Assembly (NCBI RefSeq): GCF_000143415.4
Contig: NW_003314278.1
Coordinates: 1,842,744 to 1,906,743, forward strand
Direction of reading: 5' to 3'
Length of the DNA stretch: 64,000 nucleotides
From: Selaginella moellendorffii
Lineage: Eukaryota; Streptophyta; Lycopodiopsida; Selaginellales; Selaginellaceae
Shown: piece by piece, positions 21,756 to 33,013 of the stretch
Layout: every line of letters begins with the position of its first letter
Numbering within the stretch: the first letter of the stretch is position 1
Translations under genes and position numbers: made by a program
Notes under the pieces: generated by a model
Told to the model about the DNA's origin: nothing
Database searches by the model: none
Seen by the model: only the letters and a program-made list of their open reading frames with translations

Positions 21756-23640
21756 TAACCGGAGTCAACTCCAACCCCTTCACTAGTTTGTACTGGCTTA
21801 TGAAAACAGAATGGTTTTCGGCAAAGTGGCTAACAGATCAACCATTGGAGAAGTCTAAGAAAATTTGTGGAAAATTTCCATCTTAGAGAAAGAATGACTC
21901 TCAATTCAGGATTGCAAACTTTTAAGACTCAACCAACTTCCTCCTACTAACAACTTCACATAGGCTCACCTCAACACAGATTTTTATGATCCATCAATAT
22001 GCTTAAGCATCGAACATCTTTGCCCATTTTTTCTGATATCCAACTCTAACATCTGGAAAGTGCAAAATGAACATCCAAGGCTTGATCATGAAGACCACAT
22101 CTTCGGATATCCACATTGCACTAACACTCTTTTTCAATCACCTTCAAGATCCAATGTGAAGCCAAAACACTAACAAAAAAAATGACATGGAAAATCAAAC
22201 TTTAAGGAAAATTCCTCATCACTCGAACAACAATGCCACTTTCACTAACACAACTGCTAGCAATATCAATGCCTTAACTACACATTTTCTCCATCCAACA
22301 ATCTACTCCAAATGTTAACAGATCAACCGATGAGCTATAGTAAATGAATGCTACAACCCTTTTCCAACACCTAACAGGCAAACTCAAGGAAACAAGGTAC
22401 CAACTTAAGCATAATGGACCATCATTGAGAATCCAATCAAAGCTACTACAATGTTACTTCGTGCAAGTAGACTAGCTTCTCCATCAACCACTTTGGGGTT
22501 GATCATCATTTACCCAAGCAACTTCGTAAACACATTGCTCATTATCACATGGATATGATATAAATCATAATGACTTGATCATCAATCAAGCAACACTATG
22601 AGCAATGCCCATATCACTACTGCAAAGGTTTATGTGAATATCAAGTGTCAACTCAATTCGACAAAATGCACATAAATGCCACACCCCACCGATAGAGATT
22701 TACAACACCCGACACCACTAACTTTTGTTCACAACACAAACAAGCTCATGCCACTCTCTTTCTGACCAAACTTAAAACTAATCCAACACCAAGCTACTCA
22801 AAGAACAATAGCAAGGTTCCCCGGAAAAGAATTGAGCATTGCAACCCAAGTCTTCCAATAGCAAGCCTAGACAAAATGGTATAGCGCTTCATTGCTATTC
22901 ATCCCACAACTCACTATTTGTAAGACTATCATTTCCAACATGCATCAAGGTAGGGACTCTTGATTGCATGATGTGAACACGAGTAATAAGTTAGCACCTT
23001 GTTGCGAATCATCTCTCCAAGAAGAGAAAATGATTTACGTGTTTGATCCTTCGTCCCCGATGACTCTCTTTTCGATCTCATCTTTGACCAAACCTCAAGC
23101 TTGCTTTCGCACTGCCTTCAGTTCAATCGAAGAAAAGTTTATGAGAGAGCACGGCCATGACTACTTGAACCAATAGACTAATCCTTATAGTCTTGATTGA
23201 TCCACTTATAATCATGCCTAGGAAGGATCCACTAGTGCCGTGCTAAATAGATACGGACCATCCTATTTGCCACTCACAGCAAACCCAAGGAAGGTTAACT
23301 TTCACCCATGGTACATGGAACAACTCATGGAACCATCGATAGGCTAACATTAATCCTGCCAACTCAAAGAACCTTGAGTTGCTAATGTGCCTCACTCACA
23401 AGCCTAAGCGCAAACTCATGTGAACAGAACAACTCACATCCATCTTATGAGCCCAAGAGCAAGCTCATACAATGCAGTACACAAAGGTAACTGAAATCCA
23501 TACCCAAGGAACGATTGCAAAGCCTTTGCACCCAAATGTGTACCCACTCGGATCATCGTTTTCATCTCTATGTATGCAACGAGATTAGTTGCCCAATCTC
23601 ATTAGATAGTACTCGCCAAGACTCATCCTTTGATACTAAA
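21756..23640 (-). mobile_element. Family-L element copy C, truncated internal domain
   Basis: Reading down from 23640, the minus strand begins TTTAGTATCAAAG at the primer-binding position and follows the interior of the complete copy (51056 to about 52940). It breaks off at about 21756, where PPR pseudogene sequence begins. No open frame of note is present. The plus strand is AC-rich, mirroring the GT-rich sense strand. Confidence 0.88.
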
Positions 23641-24794
23641 TGTAGCGCATGTGGTTTTTACCCTTTATCCTATGGTGATTTACCATAGGATAACACCATG
23701 AAACAGAACCTAAACCCATGTGCCACGTGTCAAATGCCATGTGACAGATGCCACGTGTCCATAGGACAGTGGTGTGGAACCCGAGGTTTAGAGCCTTGGG
23801 CCACTGAACGAAGGAATAGTGCCAAACTCCCAAGCCTGAAGCCAAGGAGTGATGGAACCGGACCACGGAGCAACTCCTGAGCATATAGCCCAAGGAGCGA
23901 AGGGACAAGAGCCTAGAGTGACTTGGAACAGTCCTAGAGTAACTAGCATCCTAATGCCAGGACCAACATGCAAAACAGAGCCAAACGGAGTCTGGTGCTA
24001 TTTTGGCATACCGGTGGCCTAACGCGAGGACATGGGTACTCCACCAGCTAGTGTGGAATGGAACTTGGGCTTAGACCCAAGCCGGACACAGAACAAGGAC
24101 AGGCACGCAAGTGGGAGCTAGACTATGCCTCAAGTTGGCCGGCCATGCCCAACATACCCACTATCCCTACTATACATTTGGAACCCCCTATAGCCCCGCC
24201 CCCCCCCCCCCCCCCTTGAGGAACACACACTTTGGGCTTTCACCCCAAGCCTCCCTTAGTATCAGGAGTTAGTCTCTGGGACAAGCTCGAAACTTACTAA
24301 ATATGGAATGGTGCTAGATTGTGAATTTGGACACGGGATGAACATCATTGTGTTTAAGCCGATCTCTACATTCCATAGATATACCAAATGAGCAAATCTA
24401 AACACTTTCTATAAATAGCATTTATGACCGAATTGAGACTAACACTAAGGGTATGATAGCGAGGGTGTTTGGCAAACACGGTAAGCTATCATCCAGCAAT
24501 ATTGAGGGACTACTCTCAATACGCGAGAGTTTTTGCCAAGCCAATGCAAGATAGAGCAAAAGAGAACTAAGAGCCAGGCCAAGTATGTTCAGCTAGAAAC
24601 ACATAGAAGTTCCTACCTTATGTCCATCTGGCTAAGTACAAATGCTAAGCCTAGTAAACTAACACTTGAACAAGAGGGGGGCTAATAAAGGGTATCAACA
24701 ATACTGACCTCCTGCCATCATGGCAGTAAAGTAAGAGTGTCCGTAAGGACTAGCCGATAGGTAACTTTCGATACCCAAAGTCACATTTGCGACA
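23641..24794 (-). repeat. Family-L 5' LTR, copy C
   Basis: On the plus strand it runs from TGTAGCGCATGTGG to CATTTGCGACA, so on its sense strand it is TGTCGC...GCTACA. It carries the terminal hairpin (arms 23665-23676 and 23682-23693, loop GATTT), the core module (24166-24246) and a poly-C run of about 20 (poly-G on the sense strand). Its right flank is repeat R sequence, which is uninterrupted in the other R copy near 49470. Confidence 0.92.
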
Positions 24795-25505
24795 TAGGGA
24801 GTGCATTTTCTTGTATTCTCCTTCTTTTTGTCTAGAATTTGATATTTGAGTCAATTATTTCTTGAGATTTTAGGCATCTTAACTCGTGATTTTGGTCTCA
24901 TTCTCTTGGTTTGAGTCTAAACTTTCCAACGAGTCTATCCACACCCAATTTTATACACAAAGTTGAGAGATTTTATATGTAATGTTTTGCTCTTGAGGCA
25001 TTTTGAGTATTGGAGTTTGATTTTGTTTCTTTTCTTGATTTTTTTAGTGACAACATATATCCACATCATACCAAGTGACACAATATCTTTTGTGTCTTTT
25101 CCCTTTTTCTTTACTAAATTTTTCTTTTCTTTATGAGAAATTGGCATTTGTGAGAGTGACAATGATTTTGGCTGGGGAAATCCATGTGAGAATACTTCTT
25201 TATTTGGAGCTATCCCATTTGGATACTTTGTTCTCACACAAATTAGAGTTCTTAGTGCATTGCATTTTCCACAACTTGGCATCTATTGCACAATAGACAC
25301 TTTATGCTAATTTACACTCATTTTAGTCAAAGATAGCAACCAACAAACTTCCATACAATGCCTAGGATACAAAGATATTTTTAATGCCTTCTATGCAAGT
25401 TTGTTTATCAGACTACTCTCTCCGGCTAGGAGGATTTATCATTCACCACATATACTAAGTCGGGGAGTCTCCCCCCCATGGCTTTTCCTACATAAATCCA
25501 CATTC
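24795..25505. repeat. Repeat R, copy 1 (inverted relative to copy 2)
   Basis: This segment is the reverse complement of about 48738-49470. A frame of 82-115 codons starting MPSCGKCNAL is present in both copies (24935-25282 minus, 48979-49251 plus), ending in a Lys-rich tail. Both copies also hold the GGGGAGTCT...CCCCC...ATGGCTTTTCCT stretch that forms the 5' end of the PPR gene at 48801. I do not recognise the frame; the shared N-terminus could be chance in a recent duplicate. Confidence 0.8.
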
Positions 25506-25564
25506 TACAGTGAGGTACCAACTTGTTATACTTCTCTAGCAATGGTGACAAGGGGGATGGTCCA
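25506..25564 (+). pseudogene. Start of a gypsy gag, continued at 38051
   Basis: An ATG at 25542 opens MVTRGMV and is cut after GTC-CA at 25564 by the 12.5-kb insertion. The frame continues without shift at 38051 (HTRDKTHITHFEL). The last eight bases, atggtcca, are repeated at 38051-38058 as the target duplication. Confidence 0.72.
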
Positions 25565-26661
25565 AAGTTGAGTTGAGCTCATGAGTTGAGCTCAATTCAG
25601 CTCAAGTCAATACTAGTCAACATAGTCAACCATAAGTCTTATAAGAAAATGTCAAGTCAGAAAAATATTATTCTTTGGTGAATTTGAAATTTATGAATTT
25701 AAGTATCAATGGTTCAGAGAAATTTCTATTTTTTGAATCTTTCTAATGCAATTTATACAATAAAATACTGTTTCTAGAATTAGAAGTTTGTTTGAACCCA
25801 TGGAAATTTTTGGGCTTTATTGGTCCCAAATAAAAATGCGAATATTGAATTTCGAATGAACATGAAATTTCTATTATACATTTCAATATTTTACCATTTC
25901 AACAATTGACCCGAAATATATAAGTAATTCAAAACACTGATTCACTCGTTCATATTTTATAGTTTACAGAGATGCGAAGTAAAGAAGACAAAAAATCTGT
26001 GAGTAATTCTAGCATACAGAAATGTGAGAATGTTAATTTTGTTTCACTACCACAATCTCTATATTACACGTCTGGTCCTTATTACCCATCCGAGAATGTG
26101 GAGACCACTGTTACTATTGATAAAAATGCTCTTATTACTTTCGAAACAACAGTCTAGGGTAAGAGTAAAAAAGAAATGGACAACACAGTAGAAAGCACTA
26201 ATAAATCCACTCGATAAACCTTTCAATGGCTTTTGTAATCCACTAAAATATTATAAAAAATGTAAATTTTTTATATATATATCTTATTCCTTTTGATATG
26301 TTTTGTCTTTGCAAAAAATATAAGTATATATGATGTGGACAAATCAAAGTGTTAAATCTATATATGATTTTGGGACTAAAAGGTAATCTTGCAAAAAGGC
26401 ATACTCGCATGCCTGTATGCATTCGCCATTATTTTATATGGCAGGCCAGCTATATAAAATAAGGCTACGTATTAATTATGTGTTAGTTTTTAACTCCTAA
26501 AACCCACTTGTCTCTTATAGTAGGTTGTAATTACTAAGACTAACAATTATGATTCAATATATTGTCATGTCATAATAAAACATCATTCTCGAGATTGAAA
26601 TATAGTATATTAATTAGAGAATTCTTATTGGTGGGAAGTTTAATTCTTCTTGTGTGTTGCA
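25565..26661. other. AT-rich left end of the composite element; one small frame
   Basis: Besides the terminal repeat I see one 61-codon plus-strand frame (25972-26157, starting MRSKEDKKSV, with YYTSGPYYPSEN). No family is recognised and no paralogue occurs in the window. Upstream of the gene at 26662 there are TA-rich stretches but no convincing TATA box. Confidence 0.4.
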
Positions 26662-27216
26662 ATGGTTAGGAAGAAGTTTACTTTTGGTCCCGAAGGCTTT
26701 TCATATGAGTCTCCACCTCCATCTCCAATCTCAATCAATAATCCACCTTCATCTCTATGCAATAATTTTCCTTGTCATTTTGAGGGTTATTGTGAGGCTC
26801 ATCCATTTGCGACCTCAAGTGCAACTGAACAAGAATTCCTTCCTTATGATGTTGTTAAAAGAGTTGAATTGCCTCAAATGCTCCAAGAGCGATGTCAATA
26901 TTTTCTTCAAGATTTTACTCTAGATATGGCAGGAGAGCTTAATGTAGATACATATTATCTTCAGTGTCCTATATACAACTTTTATTTAAACAAGACAGAT
27001 GGTTGCATAGGTTTGGTAAATTTTATTGAGCATTGTCGCAAATGCCTAAGAGCAGGTTTGGAAGGTGTGCACGCGTGGATGTATAAAAAAATTAAGAAAG
27101 AAGTAAAAACACACAGCTATTATGATTTCATAGTGGAGAATAATATTCCATTGGTGAACACTACATCAGTAAGTGCTGAAAATGGGATATTTAGGCCACC
27201 CTTTAATGTAATGTGA
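26662..27216 (+). CDS. Unrecognised 184-aa protein, tandem copy 1 (intact)
   Basis: A single open frame starts MVRKKFTFGPEGFSYES and ends FRPPFNVM. An in-frame TTG four codons upstream is less likely than this ATG, whose counterpart is also the start in copy 2. The N-terminal 40 residues are rich in Pro and Ser. The middle has MLQERCQYFLQD and several Cys (residues about 95-140), and the C-terminus has a basic helix-like stretch VHAWMYKKIKKEVKTH. There is no signal peptide or membrane segment. A decayed paralogue follows 256 bases downstream, and the blocks they share are listed there. I do not recognise the family. It lies inside the composite DNA element, so it may be a captured host gene or an element gene. 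Confidence 0.6.
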   Translation: MVRKKFTFGPEGFSYESPPPSPISINNPPSSLCNNFPCHFEGYCEAHPFATSSATEQEFLPYDVVKRVELPQMLQERCQYFLQDFTLDMAGELNVDTYYLQCPIYNFYLNKTDGCIGLVNFIEHCRKCLRAGLEGVHAWMYKKIKKEVKTHSYYDFIVENNIPLVNTTSVSAENGIFRPPFNVM

Positions 27217-27472
27217 AAGCCATGCATAGTTTTTTCAAAAGTTTAATTCTTTATGAGTAAAGTGGAGAATCTTATATATTTGAGAATGATAGTATTCTAG
27301 CATATATAAAGATGTTATTATATATACAAGTGGTTCTGACACTGTTATAATTCTAAAGTCCCATTTTTTAGACTAACAACTAAACTTTCAAGAACCCCTA
27401 GATCTTTTCTTAGTATAAATACCAATAAGGGATGCCTTCAACATTGAAATTTCAGTTTTTTTAAAGTGTAGA

Positions 27473-27945
27473 ATGGCTAGGGAAAATGTTATTGCTATTC
27501 ACACTTGGCCCCCATGCATTTCATATGAGTCTCTACCTTCATCTCCAACTTCTACCAACATTCCACCCTTCCTTCCACACAACAATTGTTATGAGGCTTT
27601 TCCTTTTGTAGCCCCAAGTGTGACTGAATAAGAGATCCCTCTTCTAGATAATGTTCTAAATGTTGCTATTAAAGATGGATTGTCTCATATGCTTCAAAAG
27701 CGATGCCAGATGTTTTTTCAAGATCTTGTTCCAGATATGGTTGAAACTTTTGAAAGAATGAACACAAGAACACTGTCACAATTGCCCAAGAACTGATATG
27801 GAAGGTGTGCATAAATGGATGTATAAGAAAATCAAAAAAGAGTTAAGAATACACAACCATTATCGTTTCATGGTGAGGAACAATATTCTGTTAGTAAATA
27901 CATCCACAAGTGTTGAATATGGTATTTTTAGGCCATCCTACTGAA
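27473..27945 (+). pseudogene. Paralogue of the 26662 gene, tandem copy 2 (broken)
   Basis: It begins MARENVIAIHTW and aligns to copy 1 through YES-PS-SP, then HMLQKRCQMFFQD, then GVHKWMYKKIKKELR-H, NNILLVNTSTS and YGIFRPSY. An in-frame TAA sits at about 27629 (VTE-stop-EIP). About 45 codons of the middle are missing and the C-terminal part lies in another frame. A TATA-like GTATAAATAC lies near 27411, about 60 bases before the ATG. The strongly conserved C-terminus between otherwise diverged copies suggests past selection on that part. Confidence 0.7.
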
Positions 27946-28350
27946 AATTCTAGCTACTAATAATTCTCACACTATGATATTATCCATCCCCCCCCTCTCG
28001 CCTTTTTTTATTAACAAAATTGTATTACCTATAGATAATAAACTCATAATACTAGTAATTATGAAATTTGACAGATTGATACTATAACTCTATCATCTCT
28101 GACAATGACACTATCTTTGTCACTGACATTATCATTGTCACTATCTGCTGCACTGACACTGTCACTGTCACAATCATTATCACATTGACATGTGACACAT
28201 CTTTCTTATTGCAAGTGGATGCATTCAATTGTCTTTTAATGTATCATTAATAAATAGATTTTTCATACCACTCCTCAATTTACACATTGCCATGCATACT
28301 TAGGAAGACTTCTAAAAAACTAAATTTATATTATATATAAGTTTTTAAAA
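27946..28350. repeat. Imperfect CACTGT/TGTCACTGACA repeat, otherwise no gene
   Basis: At 28100-28195 the sequence is a run of degenerate 6-bp units around GTCACTGACACT. The rest is AT-rich with no motif. Confidence 0.6.
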
Positions 28351-28926
28351 CATCATAAATTACCTCCTAAAAGCAACTGATAGAGAAGGACGAAAACCTC
28401 TAAAATAGTGTTTGAAGAACTCATATTCTTTAATGGCAAACACCAATCTACCAGAGTCACGTGCTGCCTTGACCATCGAACCACTACCTGCTGTGTAATT
28501 GATGACAACACCCCTAGTTGGTTAATAAAGCTCAAGTAGGACATGCATTGCTGATGGAGATCAGAACCAATACCCAGACAATGTGTTGTGGATGCCGTCA
28601 TCTACGAGATTTGGTATGATGTCAGTAAAGCTATCATACCCTGGCAAAACCCTTGCAGTGCGCTCGCTATCACAAAAACCATCATTTTCTCTTCTACAGA
28701 ACACATGGTAGGTCCACATCATAACCTAAATAATAAAACTTTAGAAACAACCAAAACAAAAGATGATTTTTTACCTTCTCTGGCATGCCTAAAAAGCCTT
28801 TGGTCTCGACCCCAACACTATCCATGATGCACTTGGAACTTGAAGTTAACTCGAGTTGCATACCTCATAAAGCAGGATATCCAATGGTGGTCATTTAGGA
28901 GAATGAAGGCAACTTGATTGGTTGTG
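28351..28926. other. No recognised gene
   Basis: An 82-codon minus frame (28353-28601) and a plus frame over 28588-28827 overlap, with no motif. The interval may be the 3' end of the minus-strand locus that follows. Confidence 0.4.
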
Positions 28927-31418
28927 AATCTCATGTGTCCTCCTCCTCAACAGGAGGAGGAGGAGGAGGAGGAGGTTTTGGAAGACCATTTGGCATGTCA
29001 AAGAGTATGAAGTTTGTGCTCTTGAGTAGTCGCCTATGGATCTTCTAACAAAAGCGCTCCCACTTTTGCCAAATAGCCATATTCTTAGCATCCTCCTCAA
29101 AAGATGCCATCAATGAATTGTAGGAGCCAATAAAGATCCCAACTTCACCATGAAATGCCATTGGAGAAACAGGGTGAATCTAGGAGGAGAAGACAAAGGT
29201 AATGAACTTAAGAAAAATTTACATACCATCATGGTAGATGTAAGTTCCTCCAGGTCCTCTTCTCAGGCATCAAGATGAGTTGGAATGAAGTTACTCTCAA
29301 CAGTTTTTGCTACAACCATTTTGAGAAACTAAGAAAAGGAGAGAATTAAGAGAAATATACTTTAAGAAGTTCCTCAGTTATAGGCATGTCTTGGACAATC
29401 ATCATCACTATTAACTAGTTCCTCCAAATGTGGATTTGCATGCTTTTGTCGAGATAGAACTTCTTGGATGTTCTAGTTCTTTTGCTCAACTTCGTCTTGA
29501 GGAATTTCTTGCAAGTTGTTTTCACCGCCATCTTCACTCTCCTCGCCATTGGCACCAACAGTGTCAACATTCTCGTGGCCATCATCTTCGTCATCCGGCA
29601 CATCTTCATTGTTGCCTCTTGCAGCCTCTCGGTGGGTTGGTGCATAATTTGGCATCTCCAATTACCAAGGACAAACTTGCTTTATTGCTACTAGAAACTT
29701 CATTGTTGTCAGGTACATGCCTCCATCTCTCACACCATGCCGCAGGAGTCATATGCATACCGGTGTTTCGAGAGGAACGCCTCTATATTAGAGATACCTA
29801 TATAAACAAATTGAGTATAGTTGAGAAATTATATTGGAGATACCTATAATAGAATATAAACAAATTGAGTATAGTTGAGAAATTGTATGTTACTTGAAAG
29901 CCGCTCGCCACATGAAGTAAGGTTGGCCAAGTTGTTTATCAAATGGAGTCATGCTTGTGGCCTTCTTTGGTAGCCAATCCTCTCCAAGTTTTGTAAACTC
30001 AATGGTGACGAAGTCCTTAAATGGAAGTTGCTCAAGATCATCCCCTATGAAAGGCACTAGAAACATCTCCTCTTCATATATAGTTTGTGAAATGTAGACA
30101 GTCCTCCTCATCACAATCTCCATCATATTGTCCAAACCTTTTTCTCCTTCCCTAAGTTTACTATTGAGGTCGTTCAAAATGTGTATCTGTTCCTCATATG
30201 TAAGCTTTGACTTTGAGATATTGTAAATAATCTCATCTGGAGTTTTGCCCACTAAAAAATAACTTTTGTGAGAAATCATGTAAATGCAAACAATACTTAC
30301 TTTCATGACAAACAATCTCTATTATGATATCAAACCACTCCTTTGGGCATCGAGGGTCAGTCACACTAAGTAATTTCTTTACCTTTGTCTTCTTTATGAT
30401 GTTGATTTTCTTGTCAATTGTAGCTAAATGCTCCGAGAGTTCTTGATCATTTTCAGCTCGATGCGACTGTGCATATACATCTTGCCTAACCTTCACCAAT
30501 GGCTAAAGATAACACAAACATTCTATGATAAGAAGTATACTTAGAAGAACATACTGTACTTCATTTGATTCTTGTACCATCTATTGGCATCTTGACGACC
30601 TCGTTGATGCTGAATAAGTGATGCTAAATCATCACCATAGTGGCTGCAGACTGCATCCTCGTTGAGATTGGCAAGAAACCAAATCTTCTCAATATCATGT
30701 ACTAGGCTTTATTTCTACACTACAAACTATCCCAGCCTGCAAAACATAAATTGTTAAAAGTGATTGAAGAGGGAGAGGTACTTATGTATTAATTTTGTGG
30801 CAAGCTATCACAAGCCTTATTGATATGATAGACAGGATCATCTCGAAAGCATTCATTAATGCACTTCATCCACACACACCAACGATGATTCTCATCGATA
30901 ATGTAGAACATTTTCCCCACAAATTGTTGAGTCTCAGGATGGCTCATAAGCATGTTGTCAAATTCACGAGACTTCATTTTCCAAATGTCATCCCAAACCC
31001 TCTCAATTTCCAGTGACACCGAGAGGGTATTTGTCGGTCCTAGCTTAAAGACCGAAACAAGGAATATACTTATGTTTGTCCCAAGGCCATTCTGTTTGTA
31101 TAGACTATAGATGTCCATGTTAACGAAGTGAGGTAAAGCAGACTGAACAATGCTTGTCTTAGTGAATCAACATAGTGGGATTTCTTGGATCATGTCTCCT
31201 AGGCCTTCCCACTTGAGAGACTCTAGAGTCATGTGAATGGCCTTTTCTTTGGTTCTCAAAGCTATCTCTTGGAAGCGCTTATCTACAATGTGTTCAAGTA
31301 ACTCCACTTCTCTTTCAGCTTCAGCTACACCTCTAGTAGAAGCATTATCAGATCTAGCCCCCACCTCGGGCCCAACACCCCCATCAAATGTACTTGGGCA
31401 TTGCTCCGTATTTGCCAT
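28927..31418 (-). pseudogene. Unrecognised multi-exon locus with ~50-base introns
   Basis: From MANTEQCPSTFDGG (31418) the minus strand holds a chain of coding pieces. These are REFDNMLMSHPETQQF with FYIIDENHRWCVW (about 30900), EKIWFLANLNEDAV (about 30680), the frame 30499-30301, then 30251-29890 (GKTPDEIIYN...WRAAFK), an acidic piece (29473-29661) and a last exon ending in eight Pro and VEEEDT. Introns with GTAAGT/TTTTTTAG (30252-30300, 49 bases), GTATGT/CTCCTAG (29180-29226, 47 bases) and GTATGT/CTTTAG (near 30505-30555, about 52 bases) join frames. D-E-N-H-R-W resembles the D-G-x-H-R box of ParB/sulfiredoxin folds, only a hint. In-frame TGA and TAG codons near 29270 and 29046 suggest decay. 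Confidence 0.55.
29791..29889. repeat. Short tandem duplication (about 45-50 bp unit)
   Basis: GAGATACCTATA...CAAATTGAGTATAGTTGAGAAATT occurs at 29791-29835 and again at 29837-29889, with an 8-base insertion in the second unit. It falls in an intron or spacer of the minus-strand locus. Confidence 0.9.
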
Positions 31419-31429
31419 ATTTTATGAAT

Positions 31430-31720
31430 ATGTTAAGAGTAGTGGCATTTGTGGTTGTGGCAGCAATGGTAGTGATGACAATGGTTGCAATGGTGATGTT
31501 GGTGGTGATGATGGTGGAAATGGTAGTGGTAATGGCAATGATGGTGGTGGTAATAATGGTGGTGAAGACGGTGGTGGTAATAGTAGTGATGAAGGTAGAG
31601 GTGGCAATGGCGGTGAAGGCGATGGCAACAGTAATGATGGTGGTGGCATCAATGGCAGTGGTGGCAAAAATGGGGGTGCATATGGACTGGAGCTATTTGG
31701 TTGTGAAGACGGTAGAGTTG
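31430..31720. repeat. GGT/GAT/AAT trinucleotide-rich tract
   Basis: About 290 bases are built from GGT, GGC, GAT and AAT triplets, giving Gly/Asn/Asp-rich frames on one strand and Pro/Leu/Ser-rich frames on the other. It lies immediately upstream of the start of the minus-strand locus (31418). I regard the frames as products of the repeat. Confidence 0.8.
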
Positions 31721-31896
31721 TCGCTGTGAAAATCTCTATTTGAAAGTCAAATTGATTATCTTTCTGGATTTCATCTTCCTCATATCTTGTTCTCTTTGAT
31801 CCAACATCCTTCTCCTTTTGTACTTCTTTTCATTTCTAAAAATAAAAAAAACTCATTATAAAATAAAAATGCATAAGAACCGCAGAGTGCCCCACT

Positions 31897-32097
31897 AAGT
31901 GCCCGGGCCGGGCACTTGGCATGGGCGAGGCTGTGTGGGGCGGTTTGCTAGTGTACTAGCCCACCCCCATGTGCTATGGCTAGCCCACACGGAGTGTCCA
32001 GCCGAGTGCTTGGCCCAGGCACTTGGCACGGGTGAGGTCGGGCGAGCTAGTTTGCCAGTGTACCGGCCTGCCCCCAAGCACCATGGCCGGCCCGCAC
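31897..32097. repeat. GC-rich tandem duplication (about 90-bp unit)
   Basis: Two diverged copies share GGGC-ACTTGGCA-GGG-GAGG, then GTTTGC-AGTGTAC, GCC-GCCCCCA and CATGGC-GGCCCGCAC (about 31905-31992 and 32015-32097). It directly abuts the L LTR at 32098, where a primer-binding site would otherwise be. Base composition is very different from the AT-rich surroundings. Confidence 0.75.
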
Positions 32098-33013
32098 AGT
32101 AGTGCATGTGGGTTTTACCCTTTATCCTATGGTGATTTACCATAGGATAGCACCACAAAGTGGAACCTAAACCCTTCATGTGCCATGTGTTGCATGCCAC
32201 GTGTCCATAGGATAGTGGTGTGGAACCCGAGGTTTGGGCCACTAAACAAAGGAACGGTGCCAAACTTCCACGCATAGAGCCAAGGAGTGATGGAACTGGA
32301 GCGTGGAGCAATTCCCAAGCGTATAGCCCAAGGAGCAAAGGAATAGGGGCACGGAGCAACTTGGAATAGTCCTAAAGTAACCAGCATCCCAATGTTAAGA
32401 GCAGCACGCAAAACGAAGCCAAACAAAGTATACTGGTGGCCTAATGCGAGGACATGGGTACTATACTAGCTAGCATAGTGTGGAACTTGGGCTTAGACCC
32501 AAGCCGGACGCAGAACAAAGACAAGCACGTAAGCAAGAGCTAGACTATGCCTCAAGTTGGTCGGCCATGCCCAACCTACCCACTATCTCTACTATACATT
32601 TGGAACCCTCCACAACCCCCCCCCCCCCCCCCTCCCCCCTTGAGGAACACACGCTTTGGGCTTTCACCCCAGGCCTCCCTTAGTATTAGGAGTTAGTCTT
32701 TGGGACAAGCTCGAAACTTACTAAATATGGAATGGCGCAATTTGGACACGAGACGAACACCATTATGTTCAGGCTAATCTCTACATTCCATAGATATGCC
32801 AAATGAGCAAATTTAGACACTTTCCATAAATAGCATTTGAGACCGAAATGAGACTAACACAAAGGGCATGATAGCGAGGGTGTTTGGTAGACACGGTAAG
32901 CTATCATCCAGTGATATTGAGGGACTAGTCTCAATACACGAGGGTTCCCAACACTAGCAAGTGCAAGTCAACGAATGAGTTTCTTTAACCAGGTCAAGTA
33001 TGCTTAACTAAAT
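32098..33013 (-). repeat. Family-L LTR, copy D (cut by the assembly gap)
   Basis: It runs from a mutated AGTAGTGCATGTGGG end, through the hairpin TTATCCTATGGT / ACCATAGGATA, the core module (32587-32668) with long poly-C, to GTGCAAGTCAACGAATG and the N run. The far LTR end and any interior lie in the gap. Confidence 0.9.

Noticed and set aside
31237-31743. Gly/Asn-rich 168-codon plus-strand frame (RNA-binding-like composition)
   Set aside because: It comes from the trinucleotide-rich tract and is antisense to the better-supported start MANTEQ at 31418.
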